Under the pieces are notes generated by a model. That model did no database searches and had not been told where the DNA came from. It saw only the letters and a list, made by a program, of their open reading frames with translations. Shown here piece by piece: positions 48,301-57,012 of a stretch of 64,000 nucleotides of DNA. Position numbers and translations under genes: made by a program. The stretch's first letter is position 1, and each line of letters begins with the position of its first letter. Origin of the DNA: an uncultured Actinomycetes bacterium (GTDB lineage: Bacteria > Actinomycetota > Geothermincolia > Fen-727 > JACVIW01); the NCBI GenBank assembly GCA_937127245.1, contig CAKZLU010000012.1, positions 40,028-104,027 of the forward strand, in the 5' to 3' direction.

Positions 48301-49954
48301 TGATCCGGCGGCAAGAATACCCGTGATTTCATTCGCGAAAGACGGTGCTGTCTCCATAAGAAATCGGCACCTGCTACCACCAAGCACGTTGCCCAGGCGC
48401 GTCAATAAGGTACCGAATACAAGAAACAGCGCCAGCGCGATAAGCCAGGATGGGGATGGAATCAATGACAGTTTCGAAGCGGTGTATTCACTTTCGACCG
48501 CATCCCGTCTCTTCCCCGCGGTCTGGGAGGGCAGGCACAAGGTCCGCTCATTTGGTGAATCAAGAGGGGAACCTGGGGAGATTTCAGTAAGGTGGGACGG
48601 GAAAGACGATTCTGGAAGAATTGTCGATGATGGTTTGTATTGCGTTGGATTGTCCGCGGCTCCAACGGACAAGCTGGTAACGCAGGTTGAGGATTTTTCT
48701 GAGTTCTGGGTCAACAGGACAATACCCAATCTCTCAAAGGAATGGTATCTCGCCGAAGGGTACACCGCCGGCGGATTCGAGACCTACATTCTGATTCAGA
48801 ATCCCAACACTGATTCGGCAAGAGTGGAGGTACGCTTCATGCTCGCCGATGGACAAAACATGATGCGCGATTACATTATCGGTGGCAAAAGCAGGTTCAC
48901 TATTCATGTTGACAGCATTTTTCCCGAAAGCGAGGTCAGCGCGCACATAAAAGCTGACAAGGTGATAGCTGTGGAAAGGGCGATGTATTTCAATGAATGG
49001 CAAGCGGGTCACGCATCAGTCGGCGCGATTACCTCTTCGCAGAAATGGTATTTCGCGGAAGGCTGCACGGCGCATGGCTTTGACACATATATACTAATTT
49101 GCAATCCGGAGGATAGACAGGCTCAGATCAAAGCAACCTTTATGACCCCGGCTATGGGCAATATTCGAAAAACATTCAGCGTTTCTCCGCGCTCTCGTTT
49201 CACTATTTGGCTAAACGATATTCTGCCTGAACGGGATGTTTCAACATTGATTGAAAGCTCGGTACCTGTTATCGCGGAGAGAGCGCAGTATTTCAACAAC
49301 ATGAAATCCGGCACCTGCTCAACCGGCGCAGTTTCTACCTCACGAACATGGTTCTTAGCTGAGGGCTGCACGGGTTACGGTTTCGAGGAATATATTCTTG
49401 TCCAGAACCCTTCCAAAGAATCAACGAGCATTTCCGTTCGTTTCATGAGAAAAGATGGGTCAACCACATTAAGGAACTATGACCTTCCGGGTGAATGCAG
49501 ATTCACAATCGGCGTAAACGAGATAATTCCCGAAAGCGATGTGTCGGCGAGGGTAACCTCATCGCGCCCAGTGCTTGTTGAGAGGGCTATGTACTGGAAG
49601 GACAGAAGTGACGGTCACGCCTGTCTCGGCACTCCCTCACCTGATACCTCCTGGTATCTCGCGGAAGGCTACACCGGCGGAGATTTTGAGACATGGATTC
49701 TTGTTCAAAACCCTTCCGATGAGGCTGTCGTCGTGAGCTTTACGTTTATGGAACCGAATGGCAGCTCATTGAGAAGAAAATACAAGTTGAAACCTCAAAG
49801 CCGATTCACCCTACGAGCTAAAGAAATCATTGATTCAAATGAATTCTCAACCGAACTCCTGGCAGAAGGTCCTGTCATAGTTGAAAGGGCCGTTTATTTC
49901 GCGAACGGCTTCGGGGGAACGTGCGCCCCGGGGATTAGAGGATGCGGGCGGTAA
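45371..49954 (+). CDS. Secreted GtaA/DUF4965-like six-hairpin protein with FlgD-like domain and four surface repeats
   Basis: A 1527-residue exported protein: signal peptide 1-31 (cleavage near AFAQG), a beta-rich N-terminal half, a helical region (about 560-880), a FlgD-type Ig domain (about 1055-1115, VRWDGKDDSGRIVDDGLYCVG), then four 101-residue modules. The helical region has YNNAWFYFHYFPDLLKRVM, LSHDMGRGDF, PHDMPAEENANYILLLYKYW and ANTIDDASFALQF, matching the HDIG/MPVEE/STDD pattern of the DUF4965 domain in fungal glutaminase A. The fold is shared with GH52- and GH116-type glycosidases, so whether it is a glycosidase or amidohydrolase is open. TATATA about seven bases before the ATG suggests a leaderless or short-leader mRNA. 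Confidence 0.85.
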   Translation: MDIHWRSFLKTLIIISAVALSCFIFTSRAFAQGEGQVIVELRNNSPAGGTSWREFPNINVQGTDSQTKKEYKFKRVREGTNFSYVLANLRPSYPYNVEMSFVEPDFSSSGKRVFNVYLQGSRVLQRLDIFKTSGGKNRAYQRVFSVRSNNAGRLYLQFRSDEAGCAGKALICTIRVFRGASTEVVEISASASRQMMSSPVRFENGEDQNCFETLLGRLGSRFCLNFVPQRLAARISSLGAGTWDLNDLVLALKHESEIRALPFTDRYPVWESIDQRQTMTSHTYDCSSQAMPLKLTARFRAPFYPGEERISSAPVFFLDLTVQNRGNSDASGELLFAIPHKRWFESSQVLSYETGVAKGYMYKTVYSYNDETIDHAGPKVATEAVLVPASDSADIEFKGIAKSDFEDFTCSRIWDFYSPQGYPVALNDWRFPFFTFFPRGYTGFKWRIENLPPGGSAAKRVVLAGYISQSVLRVKNSAYDDTYELKYTSSFGSLSDLITYAFNESGDMISKSAFFDSTIASRDYLYLSPTYVSEFRNLYCYAFQSFVVNTWWALSENGREWFSTWEGADCRFHSTVDVEYNNAWFYFHYFPDLLKRVMDQWILYLKECGDGFYLSHDMGRGDFAGGQVYPHDMPAEENANYILLLYKYWKTTGDGDYVKRRFSTVRLLLDFLFRCDTNNNGIPDIYTANTIDDASFALQFSKDQTYLGLKCLSAYYAASRLAEYVRDWSYYHKCRSRVMQINQTLQRESWLSDRFAVSLDSRCPDEERDAYSIFASNGLVYLLSSEFACGLSSQNIERVKKDLASASERTKVQFGSSHTSYDRQRQWISQNMWRDQAALYLGVAIEGQDPMMMVKKYWAALLNFARYLNGGYWDVVIYPGAKLNGASFEFSKISHLSYESDARGVSETMTTISASADSRAPSLGQALGYYPRGAAVGGLLSAAAGVSLDVPGGRLFYKPAVKPVKIPIFEMADWQNSDPAARIPVISFAKDGAVSIRNRHLLPPSTLPRRVNKVPNTRNSASAISQDGDGINDSFEAVYSLSTASRLFPAVWEGRHKVRSFGESRGEPGEISVRWDGKDDSGRIVDDGLYCVGLSAAPTDKLVTQVEDFSEFWVNRTIPNLSKEWYLAEGYTAGGFETYILIQNPNTDSARVEVRFMLADGQNMMRDYIIGGKSRFTIHVDSIFPESEVSAHIKADKVIAVERAMYFNEWQAGHASVGAITSSQKWYFAEGCTAHGFDTYILICNPEDRQAQIKATFMTPAMGNIRKTFSVSPRSRFTIWLNDILPERDVSTLIESSVPVIAERAQYFNNMKSGTCSTGAVSTSRTWFLAEGCTGYGFEEYILVQNPSKESTSISVRFMRKDGSTTLRNYDLPGECRFTIGVNEIIPESDVSARVTSSRPVLVERAMYWKDRSDGHACLGTPSPDTSWYLAEGYTGGDFETWILVQNPSDEAVVVSFTFMEPNGSSLRRKYKLKPQSRFTLRAKEIIDSNEFSTELLAEGPVIVERAVYFANGFGGTCAPGIRGCGR
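48743..49951 (+). repeat. Array A: four surface modules in the six-hairpin protein
   Basis: Modules start at TGG codons 48743, 49046, 49349 and 49652, exactly 303 bases (101 residues) apart. Each begins WYxAEG or WFLAEG, then F-x-T/E-Y/W-IL-x-x-NP, a RFTI segment and ER-x-x-Y near the end. This is the only array of the five in the window that starts with the WY strand and does not end with one. Confidence 0.92.
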
Positions 49955-50176
49955 CTTGTTGAAATATTTTTTGCAAGCGCGCCCGCTGGGAGAGGCGCTA
50001 CCGTATTTTTGAGTTGACGGTATCCGCGCTTAGTGGTGTAGCGCGTTTTCGGTAAAAACAATACTGCTTGAAGGTGGAGCCCAAAAAGAGCTGAACTAAG
50101 AGCTCAAATCCTTTTGCCAGGGAAAGCAGAGGCTCGTCTCGAAGCTTGCTCTGGTTTTTTATTTGGAGGGTTGTTG

Positions 50177-52066
50177 GTGCATAAATACAGATTGCCGGTT
50201 ATGCCCTTTTTAGCCGCGGCGTTAATGGTGTTGTTTCTTCTGAATCCTCTTTCCAGCTTGAGGGCTGACGGGACTATCGTTTGTCTGGATCCGGGTCACG
50301 GCGGCTCGGATCCCGGCGCCGTGGGGAACGGCGTTCTCGAAAAGGACGTGAATCTCGACATCGCTCTTAGGGCAAGGAATCTTTTAACCGGTATGGGTTA
50401 TCAGGTTGTCATGACACGGGTTAAGGACGTGTACGTCTCGCTCGAGGATAGATGCAAGATAGCCAACACATCGGGCGCCGAGGCTTTCTTAAGCATTCAT
50501 AACAACGCTTCCTCTCAGGGCGGGGAGGGCACCGAGACCTACTGCTACTATGATTCTGAGGAGGGCAGAATCCTTGCCAAAGCGGTGCATTACCAGGTGG
50601 TAAGTCGCATTGGGCTTAAGAACCGTGGCGTGAAGGAAGCGGGTTTCTACGTCTTGAAGAACACCGACATGCCTTCCGCGCTTCTTGAGGGAGCTTTTAT
50701 CACGAATAGTAAAGAGGCGGACCTTCTCAAAGACCCTCTTTTCAGGCAGAAGATCGCCGAAGGAATCTCCGCCGGTCTGGCAGAGTTCCTGCGTGATCCG
50801 GGGCTCTTCAGCGAGTATATCTCAATCTTGAATCCCGACTCTTCAAAGAGGGCGAAGGTCGCAGTTGATTTTATAGCTGCTGACGGTAGGGTAAGGAAGG
50901 AGATTTTCGAGATTCTCCAACTGGGAAGGCACTCAATCTTCGTTGACAGGGAGATAAGAAGCGCTGATGTTTCAAGCGTTGTTCGCTCCGAAAACGGGGT
51001 TGCGGTTGTATGCGAAAGGTCAATGTATTTCGATTTTTCCGGCTTCAATGGCGGGCACTGTTCCAGCGGCGCAAGAGGCTTATCGAAAGTGTGGTACCTT
51101 GCCGAAGGCTCGACAGCATGGGGATTTTCCACCTTTATTCTTGTGTTTAACCCTCAGAAAGAGCAGTCAAAGATAACTGTGCGTCTTCTTCGCTCCGACG
51201 GTCACACCGGTTCATTCGAGTTCGTTCTGCCCTCTCTTTCCAGACTCACGATTGACACTTCAACGCTTCGCGGTTTCGAAAATGCCGATTTTTCCACAGT
51301 GGTTCTGGCGGAAAAGCCGGTTGTCGCGGAGAGAGCAGTGTACTTCTCCGATTTCAAAGGCATATCGGGTGGGCACGCGTCATGCGCCGTGGCGAAGCCC
51401 TATTGTCGCTGGTATTTCGCGGAAGGGTACACGGGCAAGGGATTCGACACATTCATATTGATATCAAATCCAAACAAGATCAGGGCAAAGGTTCATATGT
51501 TGAGCATGCTGCCTGAGGGAAAGACAATCTCCAACTACTTCGGTGTCGAGCCGATGAGCAGGAAGACTATCCATTTAAACTCTGTTCCCGGGCTCCAGTC
51601 TACCGACGTCTCTACGCTTCTTTACTCCGACATTGCAGTGATAGCGGAAAGGTCAGTTTACTTCAACTATAACGGGATAAAAGACGGATCTAACTGTTTT
51701 GGTAGCCCGGCTCCGTTGAAAGCTTCATATCTTGCCGAGGGCTATACCGGGGAGGGGTTCGACACTTTCGTTCTTCTCATGAACCCAAATAAGGAAAGCG
51801 CGCCGGTGACGGTTAGATTTCTACTGCCCGGTGTTGGGGTGAAAAGTATTGGCTTGATTCTTCCAGCTTTTTCGAGGAAAACGATACAAGTCAACAACGT
51901 CACTGGGCTTAAGGGAAAGGAGTTTTCCGTCGAGATTTTGAGCAAGAAGAGGATAGCTGCAGAAAGGGCAATGTATTTCAACAAGGGAAATCAGCAAGGT
52001 GGTCACTGCGTGACGGCGTCTCGGCCAAGCGGTGTTTGGTATTTCGCTGAGGGCTGCACAAGGTAG
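50177..52066 (+). CDS. N-acetylmuramoyl-L-alanine amidase with four surface repeats
   Basis: A roughly 629-residue exported amidase. The signal peptide runs to about residue 35 (hydrophobic PFLAAALMVLFLL). The Amidase_3 domain follows (about 35-210), with zinc His in DPGHGGSD, zinc Glu in EKDVNLDIAL, zinc His in SIHNNAS and the catalytic Glu in LLEGAFITN. It cuts the MurNAc-L-Ala amide and strips stem peptides. Four modules follow and the protein ends WYFAEGCTR. The frame is open to 50114, but GTG 50177 has TTGGAGGG six bases upstream. The next gene begins seven bases later. Confidence 0.94.
   Translation: MHKYRLPVMPFLAAALMVLFLLNPLSSLRADGTIVCLDPGHGGSDPGAVGNGVLEKDVNLDIALRARNLLTGMGYQVVMTRVKDVYVSLEDRCKIANTSGAEAFLSIHNNASSQGGEGTETYCYYDSEEGRILAKAVHYQVVSRIGLKNRGVKEAGFYVLKNTDMPSALLEGAFITNSKEADLLKDPLFRQKIAEGISAGLAEFLRDPGLFSEYISILNPDSSKRAKVAVDFIAADGRVRKEIFEILQLGRHSIFVDREIRSADVSSVVRSENGVAVVCERSMYFDFSGFNGGHCSSGARGLSKVWYLAEGSTAWGFSTFILVFNPQKEQSKITVRLLRSDGHTGSFEFVLPSLSRLTIDTSTLRGFENADFSTVVLAEKPVVAERAVYFSDFKGISGGHASCAVAKPYCRWYFAEGYTGKGFDTFILISNPNKIRAKVHMLSMLPEGKTISNYFGVEPMSRKTIHLNSVPGLQSTDVSTLLYSDIAVIAERSVYFNYNGIKDGSNCFGSPAPLKASYLAEGYTGEGFDTFVLLMNPNKESAPVTVRFLLPGVGVKSIGLILPAFSRKTIQVNNVTGLKGKEFSVEILSKKRIAAERAMYFNKGNQQGGHCVTASRPSGVWYFAEGCTR
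50807..52063 (+). repeat. Array B: four surface modules in the amidase
   Basis: The first unit starts FSEYISILNP without a preceding WY strand. Units 2-4 start VWYLAEG, RWYFAEG and ASYLAEG. The array and the protein end with a lone strand WYFAEGCTR. Units are about 92-105 residues. Confidence 0.92.
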
Positions 52067-52072
52067 GACACG

Positions 52073-54514
52073 ATGAGCAGGATTTTTAGGCTTACGGAAA
52101 AATCCCTCGATAAAGAGGAGACGCGCAAGGAAAACCGTAGCGCGATATCTTCGCTTAAGGTCCGATTTTCCTGCGTTTTCGTTGTTTTGATTCTTCTCAC
52201 CTCAAGCCAGGTCGTTTTTCTGTTATCAGGCGAAACATGCTCGCTGGCATCCTCTTTCACGGATTTGGGTAATACTCCTTCAGAGGTCGTTGAGGCGATA
52301 GATTACGTGACGGCAAAAGGATATATGATGGGGAGGGACAACGGGCAGTTCGAACCGAACATCCCCGCCTCAAGAATCGAACTCGCGCGGGCGCTGGTTG
52401 GTTATTTCAAGCTTCCTTTGAAAGACTTGCCGGAAGTGCGGTTCACTGATTTAACACCGAACGACAAAAGATATCCTTACGCTGCCGCCTGCGTTGCCGG
52501 AGGTTTAATGGAGCGTTTCGCTGACGGTTCGTTTAAACCGGGCAAATACTTAAAGACATGGGAAGTTTTCAAAAGCCTGATAATTGGTCTGGGGTTCGAG
52601 CTTGAGTGCACCCATTTGCAAGGGCTGAACCCGAGAGCCCCGTATTACGCTTGCTACCTTGTCATTGCCTGCGACCTCAAGATGAAGAGAAGAAACAGCA
52701 GAGTGCGTCCAGAAGATGAATATCCGCGCGGTGAACTCGCATATACGCTTAAAGCCGCGGATTTCATAGACTCCTGGAGGCTCGAGTACGTGAGGTCCTC
52801 TTTCGACTGGATGAACTGCCAGCAACCTCTCGTCGGAGCGGAGAGAGAAGCCGCTCTTGATGCTGCTTTCTCGAAAATGGGATACCCATATGTGTGGGGT
52901 GGGGAAAGCGACTCCGAAGGCGGTTACGACTGCTCAGGGCTTGTTTATTTCGTTTTTCATGAGAAGCTCGGGTATCCAATGTTCAGGGTCGCGGATGACC
53001 AGGCTCGCGACTCCAACTACCCGCGGGTCGAGAGAAGTCAACTCCTGGCCGGGGACCCGGTTTTTTTCTTCGGGAGATCTTCGTCCGGCGGAAACGGATA
53101 CGTCGATCACGCGGGCATTTACATCGGTCACGACCTCTTCATACATTCGACAGGCAGCAACTCAGGAGTAAGCATAGACCGCCTGTCCGGCTACTGGGAC
53201 GATAATTTTGCCTGGGGTAAGCGAGTGATAAAGGAGTGCGAGCCTTTGGGCTTTGACGCTTTCATACTTCTTACCAATCCCGGTAAGGAAGAATCGCAGG
53301 CTAAGCTTGATTTTATGCTCTCCTCCGGACAGAGGTTTGAGCGCGTGGTAAAACTTAAACCTCGTTCGAGGAAAACTCTAAGGCTTGACGACATTTTTTA
53401 CAATCAGGAGATATCAACTTTAGTTACCGCTCTCCGCGGTGAGGTGGTCGCGGAGAGGTCCATGTATTTCAATTACGGCGGTAACCACCCGGGAGGACAT
53501 TGTGGCGCGAGCGTGAACTGCCCTTCTGCCGAGTGGTATCTGGCCGAAGGCTGCACCGCTTACAATTTTGACACCTACATCTTGATCATGAACCCTTCGC
53601 CAAAGAGCGCCACCGTCAAGTGCGATTATCTTCTTTCATCGGGAAGGAAGATTGAGCAGATTGTTGAGGTTTCGCCTGAGTCGCGCCTGACGATTCATGT
53701 CGATTCAGTGAAAGGGATGGGCTCCGTGGAGTTTTCAGCCAGGATAATATCGAGCGTGCCCATAATAGTCGAGCGTTCGATGTATTTCGATTACGCCGGC
53801 GTGAGGGACGGTCACAACTCTCCGGGGGTTGTGGCGCCGAGCAAGAAGTGGTATTTCGCCGAAGGGTACACGGCTTATTCGTTTGACACTTACATTCTAT
53901 TGATGAACCCGAATAATTTCTCGGTGCCCGCAGAGATAAGATTCATTGCCACCGATGGCAAAAGCCAGAAGGTGAAGATCGGTATGCCACCGCTGTCGAG
54001 GAGAACCATTGCCGTTGACAGGATAAAAGGTTTTGAGTCTCGCGAGTTTTCCACCGAGGTGACCTGCGCGGTTGCCCCCATAATCGCTGAAAGGTCCATG
54101 TATTTCAAATACGGCGAGATATGCGGTGGACACTGCGTTCTGGGGCTCGCCAGGTTATCCAGGCAGTGGTTCTTCGCGGAAGGGTACACGGATCAGAGTT
54201 TCGATACTTATTTTCTGATTGTGAACCCGGGGAAAAAGAGCGCGCGCGTGGTCGCGGAGTTCATGCTTGCTACCGGCAAGAACATAAAGCGCGAGTTCAG
54301 AATTGCCGCAAACTCGAGGTTTACTATCTGCGCCGACAGTGTTAAGGGTCTTGAGAAAGCCGAGTTTTCCCTACGCATTGAAACCGACAGAGAGTTGATA
54401 GCGGAGCGGTCAATGTATTTCAAATACGGCGGCATCACGGGTGGTTCCTCTGCGCCAGGAATATCGCAAATTTGCCCTTACTGGTATTTCGCGGAAGGTT
54501 ATACGGGAATGTAG
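52073..54514 (+). CDS. SLH-anchored NlpC/P60 cell-wall peptidase with four surface repeats
   Basis: An 813-residue protein. A signal-anchor segment (about residues 32-55) is followed by three S-layer-homology-like domains (about 60-225, for example DYVTAKGYMMGRDNGQFEPN, with FKPGKYLKT in the second), and then an NlpC/P60 domain (about 255-385). Catalytic Cys lies in GYDCSGLVYF, His in DHAGIYIG and a polar residue in FIHSTGSN. Four modules follow, ending YWYFAEGYTGM. The enzyme would cut stem-peptide bonds while SLH domains hold it on secondary wall polymers. Its start overlaps the ribosome site at the end of the amidase gene. Confidence 0.93.
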   Translation: MSRIFRLTEKSLDKEETRKENRSAISSLKVRFSCVFVVLILLTSSQVVFLLSGETCSLASSFTDLGNTPSEVVEAIDYVTAKGYMMGRDNGQFEPNIPASRIELARALVGYFKLPLKDLPEVRFTDLTPNDKRYPYAAACVAGGLMERFADGSFKPGKYLKTWEVFKSLIIGLGFELECTHLQGLNPRAPYYACYLVIACDLKMKRRNSRVRPEDEYPRGELAYTLKAADFIDSWRLEYVRSSFDWMNCQQPLVGAEREAALDAAFSKMGYPYVWGGESDSEGGYDCSGLVYFVFHEKLGYPMFRVADDQARDSNYPRVERSQLLAGDPVFFFGRSSSGGNGYVDHAGIYIGHDLFIHSTGSNSGVSIDRLSGYWDDNFAWGKRVIKECEPLGFDAFILLTNPGKEESQAKLDFMLSSGQRFERVVKLKPRSRKTLRLDDIFYNQEISTLVTALRGEVVAERSMYFNYGGNHPGGHCGASVNCPSAEWYLAEGCTAYNFDTYILIMNPSPKSATVKCDYLLSSGRKIEQIVEVSPESRLTIHVDSVKGMGSVEFSARIISSVPIIVERSMYFDYAGVRDGHNSPGVVAPSKKWYFAEGYTAYSFDTYILLMNPNNFSVPAEIRFIATDGKSQKVKIGMPPLSRRTIAVDRIKGFESREFSTEVTCAVAPIIAERSMYFKYGEICGGHCVLGLARLSRQWFFAEGYTDQSFDTYFLIVNPGKKSARVVAEFMLATGKNIKREFRIAANSRFTICADSVKGLEKAEFSLRIETDRELIAERSMYFKYGGITGGSSAPGISQICPYWYFAEGYTGM
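53252..54511 (+). repeat. Array C: four surface modules in the NlpC/P60 protein
   Basis: The array begins FDAFILLTNP directly after the peptidase domain. Units 2-4 begin EWYLAEG, KWYFAEG and QWFFAEG. The protein ends with WYFAEGYTGM, an unpaired first strand of a further unit. Confidence 0.92.
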
Positions 54515-54594
54515 ATGACCAGCGGGAAATTTCGGGAATAATTGTTAACCCCTCTCGATGGGCTAAGGTCAAGTCAAAAAGGATGGTTCGATCC

Positions 54595-56796
54595 ATGAGA
54601 AAAGAGAATATCCTCATTTTCATTTTTCTGTCGGCTCTAATTTTTGGATATTTTTCCGTCGGCGGTTCCGAAGTCTTAAGCTTCAACCCAGCGCCCGATC
54701 CGGTGTATTTATTTAACGGCAGAGGCAGGGCTCACGGAGTGGGGCTCTGTATGGATGGCGTCTTATATCGCGCACGCGAGGGTCATTCATACAGACAGAT
54801 CCTGAATTATTACTACACCGGGGTTCAGTTCGGCAAAACGGATGAGGAACGCCCCATCAGGGTTCTCTGCAGGGATGGGCGAATAAGGGTCTATCCGTTG
54901 CGGCAGTATTTATACAGGCTTGCCGAGGAACCTGACACATATCCCTACGAGGGGTTGAAAGTTCTTTATGTCGCGGCAAGGACTTACGCACTTTCCTGCA
55001 TCGAGCGCGGAAAGCATTCCTCGCAGGGTTTTGACATATGCTCAAGCGGTGGATGCTGCCAGGCTTTCAACGAGAACAAGGACATATCCAGATTTCCAAA
55101 CTCAGTAAGGGCGGTAAATGAAACGGCCGGTGAAATCCTGACCTACGGGGGACACCCGATAATCGCCGCTTACCATGGCAGCTGTGGAGGTCACACTGAA
55201 AACAACGAGGATGTGTGGGGGGGAAAACCCGTTTCTTATCTCAGGGGAAAACCCGACCAATACTGCAGTCGTTCTCCCCAGTTCCAATGGACTCTACGTT
55301 TGCGAAAATCCGAGATTGAATCGAGACTTAACGCTTATTCTGATACCAACATCGGGGCTTTAAAAGCGATAGACATAGTAAGTAGGACTCCCGGTGGTAG
55401 GGTTGACGAAGCATATCTGAGGGGGTCTTATAAAACCGTGAAAGTAAAGGGGAGAGTTCTCTCCTCACGCCTTGGTCTCCCGAGCGCGCTGTTTGACTTG
55501 CCTTTAGCGAAGTTCGATGAATACATCCTTTTGTACAATTCCTCGGGCGAGCGCAACCACATTAATTTCATCTTCATGGAGCGGGACGGCGGCACCTCAA
55601 AGCATTCCATCGATTTGGCGGGGAACTCGAGATTTACGCTCAGGGTAAACGATTACCTTCAATACGCCGAGCACTCGACTTTCGTGTCCGCTGAAAGACC
55701 GATAGTATGCGAAAGGACGATGTACTTCGATTACGGTTCGGGGACCGGGGGCAGCGGCTGCTCGGGCGCGCCCGTTCCAGCGAAGCGATGGTACTTTGCG
55801 GAAGGCTACACTGCGGGAGGGTTTGACACCTACATTCTCATTGCCAATCCCTCCGGTTCTCTGGCAAAATTGCGAATTCAATGTTTCTCGCATGAGGGTA
55901 AAATGCAGGCGTGCTCAAGCGTACTTTCGCCTCAATCGAGAGCTACCCTGCGCATCGACGACCTCCCGGGCTTTTCGGATACCGAGGTATCCACGATCGT
56001 GGAGTCAACAAACGGAATCCCAGTTGTGGCCGAGAGGGCTTTATACTTTACTCGAGGCAGGGCGTCTGACGGCAATTCGGAGTCCGGTTGCACAAAGCCC
56101 TCAACTAAATGGCATCTTGCCGAGGGATACACGGGTGGGGATTTTGACACTTATATTCTCCTTTTTAACCCGGGTGACTCTCCGGCTAAGGTTAAAGCTA
56201 TTTTCATGCGCGAAGACGGGTACAGGATTGAGAAATCCTATACCCTCAGGGGAAGATCGAGACACACGATTGACGCGAGAAAGGTGCCAGGGATTTCACA
56301 GATGGGTTTCTCGACCAAGATTTGGTCGACCAACAAAGTTCCTATTGTGGTGGAAAGGTCGATGTATTTCAGCTACCGGGGCTACTTCGGCGCGCATGAC
56401 GGAAATGGAATTGCAAGTCCTTCCTCAAAATGGTATTTCGCCGAAGGGTATACTGGAGGCGAATTCGACACGTATTTCTTGATGCAAAATCCATCAAATG
56501 AAAAATCATTCGTGGAGGTCCGGTTCACCAAGCCCTCAGGGAAATCGGTCACCAAGTCATTGAGCATTCCTCCGATGTCGAGACTGACCTTGTGCGCAGA
56601 CCATATCCCTGAAATCGCAAACGACGAGTTTTCGGCTTTGATAAGGTCTAAGAACAATGTGGGGATTGTCGCAGAAAGGGCGATGTATTTCAGATATTTT
56701 TCAGCCCAGAAAGGGCGAGAGGGTGGTCATCTCAGCGCTGGCGTCCCTGACGCTGGAAGAGAGTGGTATTTCGCTGAAGGCTACACCGGATATTGA
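54595..56796 (+). CDS. SpoIID/LytB-type lytic transglycosylase with four surface repeats
   Basis: A roughly 733-residue exported protein. Signal peptide: hydrophobic ILIFIFLSALIFGYF near the start. The SpoIID domain (about 30-300) has GRGRAHGVGLCMDG, YPYEGLKVLYVAARTYAL, SSGGCCQAFNENKD, YHGSCGGHTENNEDVWGG and DQYC. SpoIID cuts glycan strands already stripped of peptides, so the upstream amidase would prepare its substrate. The expected catalytic Glu falls in LAEEPDT, but the helix before it is two residues shorter than usual. Four modules follow, ending EWYFAEGYTGY. ATG 54583 is an alternative start and the frame is open to 54472. Confidence 0.9.
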   Translation: MRKENILIFIFLSALIFGYFSVGGSEVLSFNPAPDPVYLFNGRGRAHGVGLCMDGVLYRAREGHSYRQILNYYYTGVQFGKTDEERPIRVLCRDGRIRVYPLRQYLYRLAEEPDTYPYEGLKVLYVAARTYALSCIERGKHSSQGFDICSSGGCCQAFNENKDISRFPNSVRAVNETAGEILTYGGHPIIAAYHGSCGGHTENNEDVWGGKPVSYLRGKPDQYCSRSPQFQWTLRLRKSEIESRLNAYSDTNIGALKAIDIVSRTPGGRVDEAYLRGSYKTVKVKGRVLSSRLGLPSALFDLPLAKFDEYILLYNSSGERNHINFIFMERDGGTSKHSIDLAGNSRFTLRVNDYLQYAEHSTFVSAERPIVCERTMYFDYGSGTGGSGCSGAPVPAKRWYFAEGYTAGGFDTYILIANPSGSLAKLRIQCFSHEGKMQACSSVLSPQSRATLRIDDLPGFSDTEVSTIVESTNGIPVVAERALYFTRGRASDGNSESGCTKPSTKWHLAEGYTGGDFDTYILLFNPGDSPAKVKAIFMREDGYRIEKSYTLRGRSRHTIDARKVPGISQMGFSTKIWSTNKVPIVVERSMYFSYRGYFGAHDGNGIASPSSKWYFAEGYTGGEFDTYFLMQNPSNEKSFVEVRFTKPSGKSVTKSLSIPPMSRLTLCADHIPEIANDEFSALIRSKNNVGIVAERAMYFRYFSAQKGREGGHLSAGVPDAGREWYFAEGYTGY
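55513..56793 (+). repeat. Array D: four surface modules in the SpoIID protein
   Basis: The first unit begins FDEYILLYN right after the SpoIID domain. Units 2-4 begin RWYFAEG, KWHLAEG and KWYFAEG. The protein ends EWYFAEGYTGY, again a single extra strand. Confidence 0.92.
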
Positions 56797-56893
56797 ATTA
56801 TGAGCGTGATTTCCGGTCTTTATGATGGATGGGGCAAAGATTAGCTGATTTTGGACGATCGTGTGGATAAGGGGAAAATTGCGGCTATCTACA

Positions 56894-56899
56894 TATAAT
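56894..56899 (+). promoter_or_regulatory. Possible -10 element upstream of the deacetylase gene
   Basis: A perfect TATAAT lies about 115 bases before TTG 57013. No -35 match at 16-18 bases was found. If used, transcription would start near 56906, which would make the alternative TTG 56914 almost leaderless. Confidence 0.25.
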
Positions 56900-57012
56900 A
56901 ACGGCATATATAATTGCTGAGGTTGATACTTATCGTTTTCTCGCGATTTGAAACCGGTGATTATCTACTCAACTGGCTGGTTTTTCAAGATGATTCAGGG
57001 GAACGGTCCAAC

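Noticed and set aside
49955..50176. Riboswitch (for example c-di-AMP type, often upstream of wall hydrolases) in the gap before the amidase gene
   Set aside because: I compared the gap with the conserved cores I remember and found no convincing match. An Rfam covariance search would be decisive.
56914..57012. N-terminal extension of the deacetylase from TTG 56914
   Set aside because: There is no ribosome site before it and the extra 33 residues would precede the membrane anchor without obvious function, whereas TTG 57013 has AGGGGAAC at good spacing. Kept as an alternative only.
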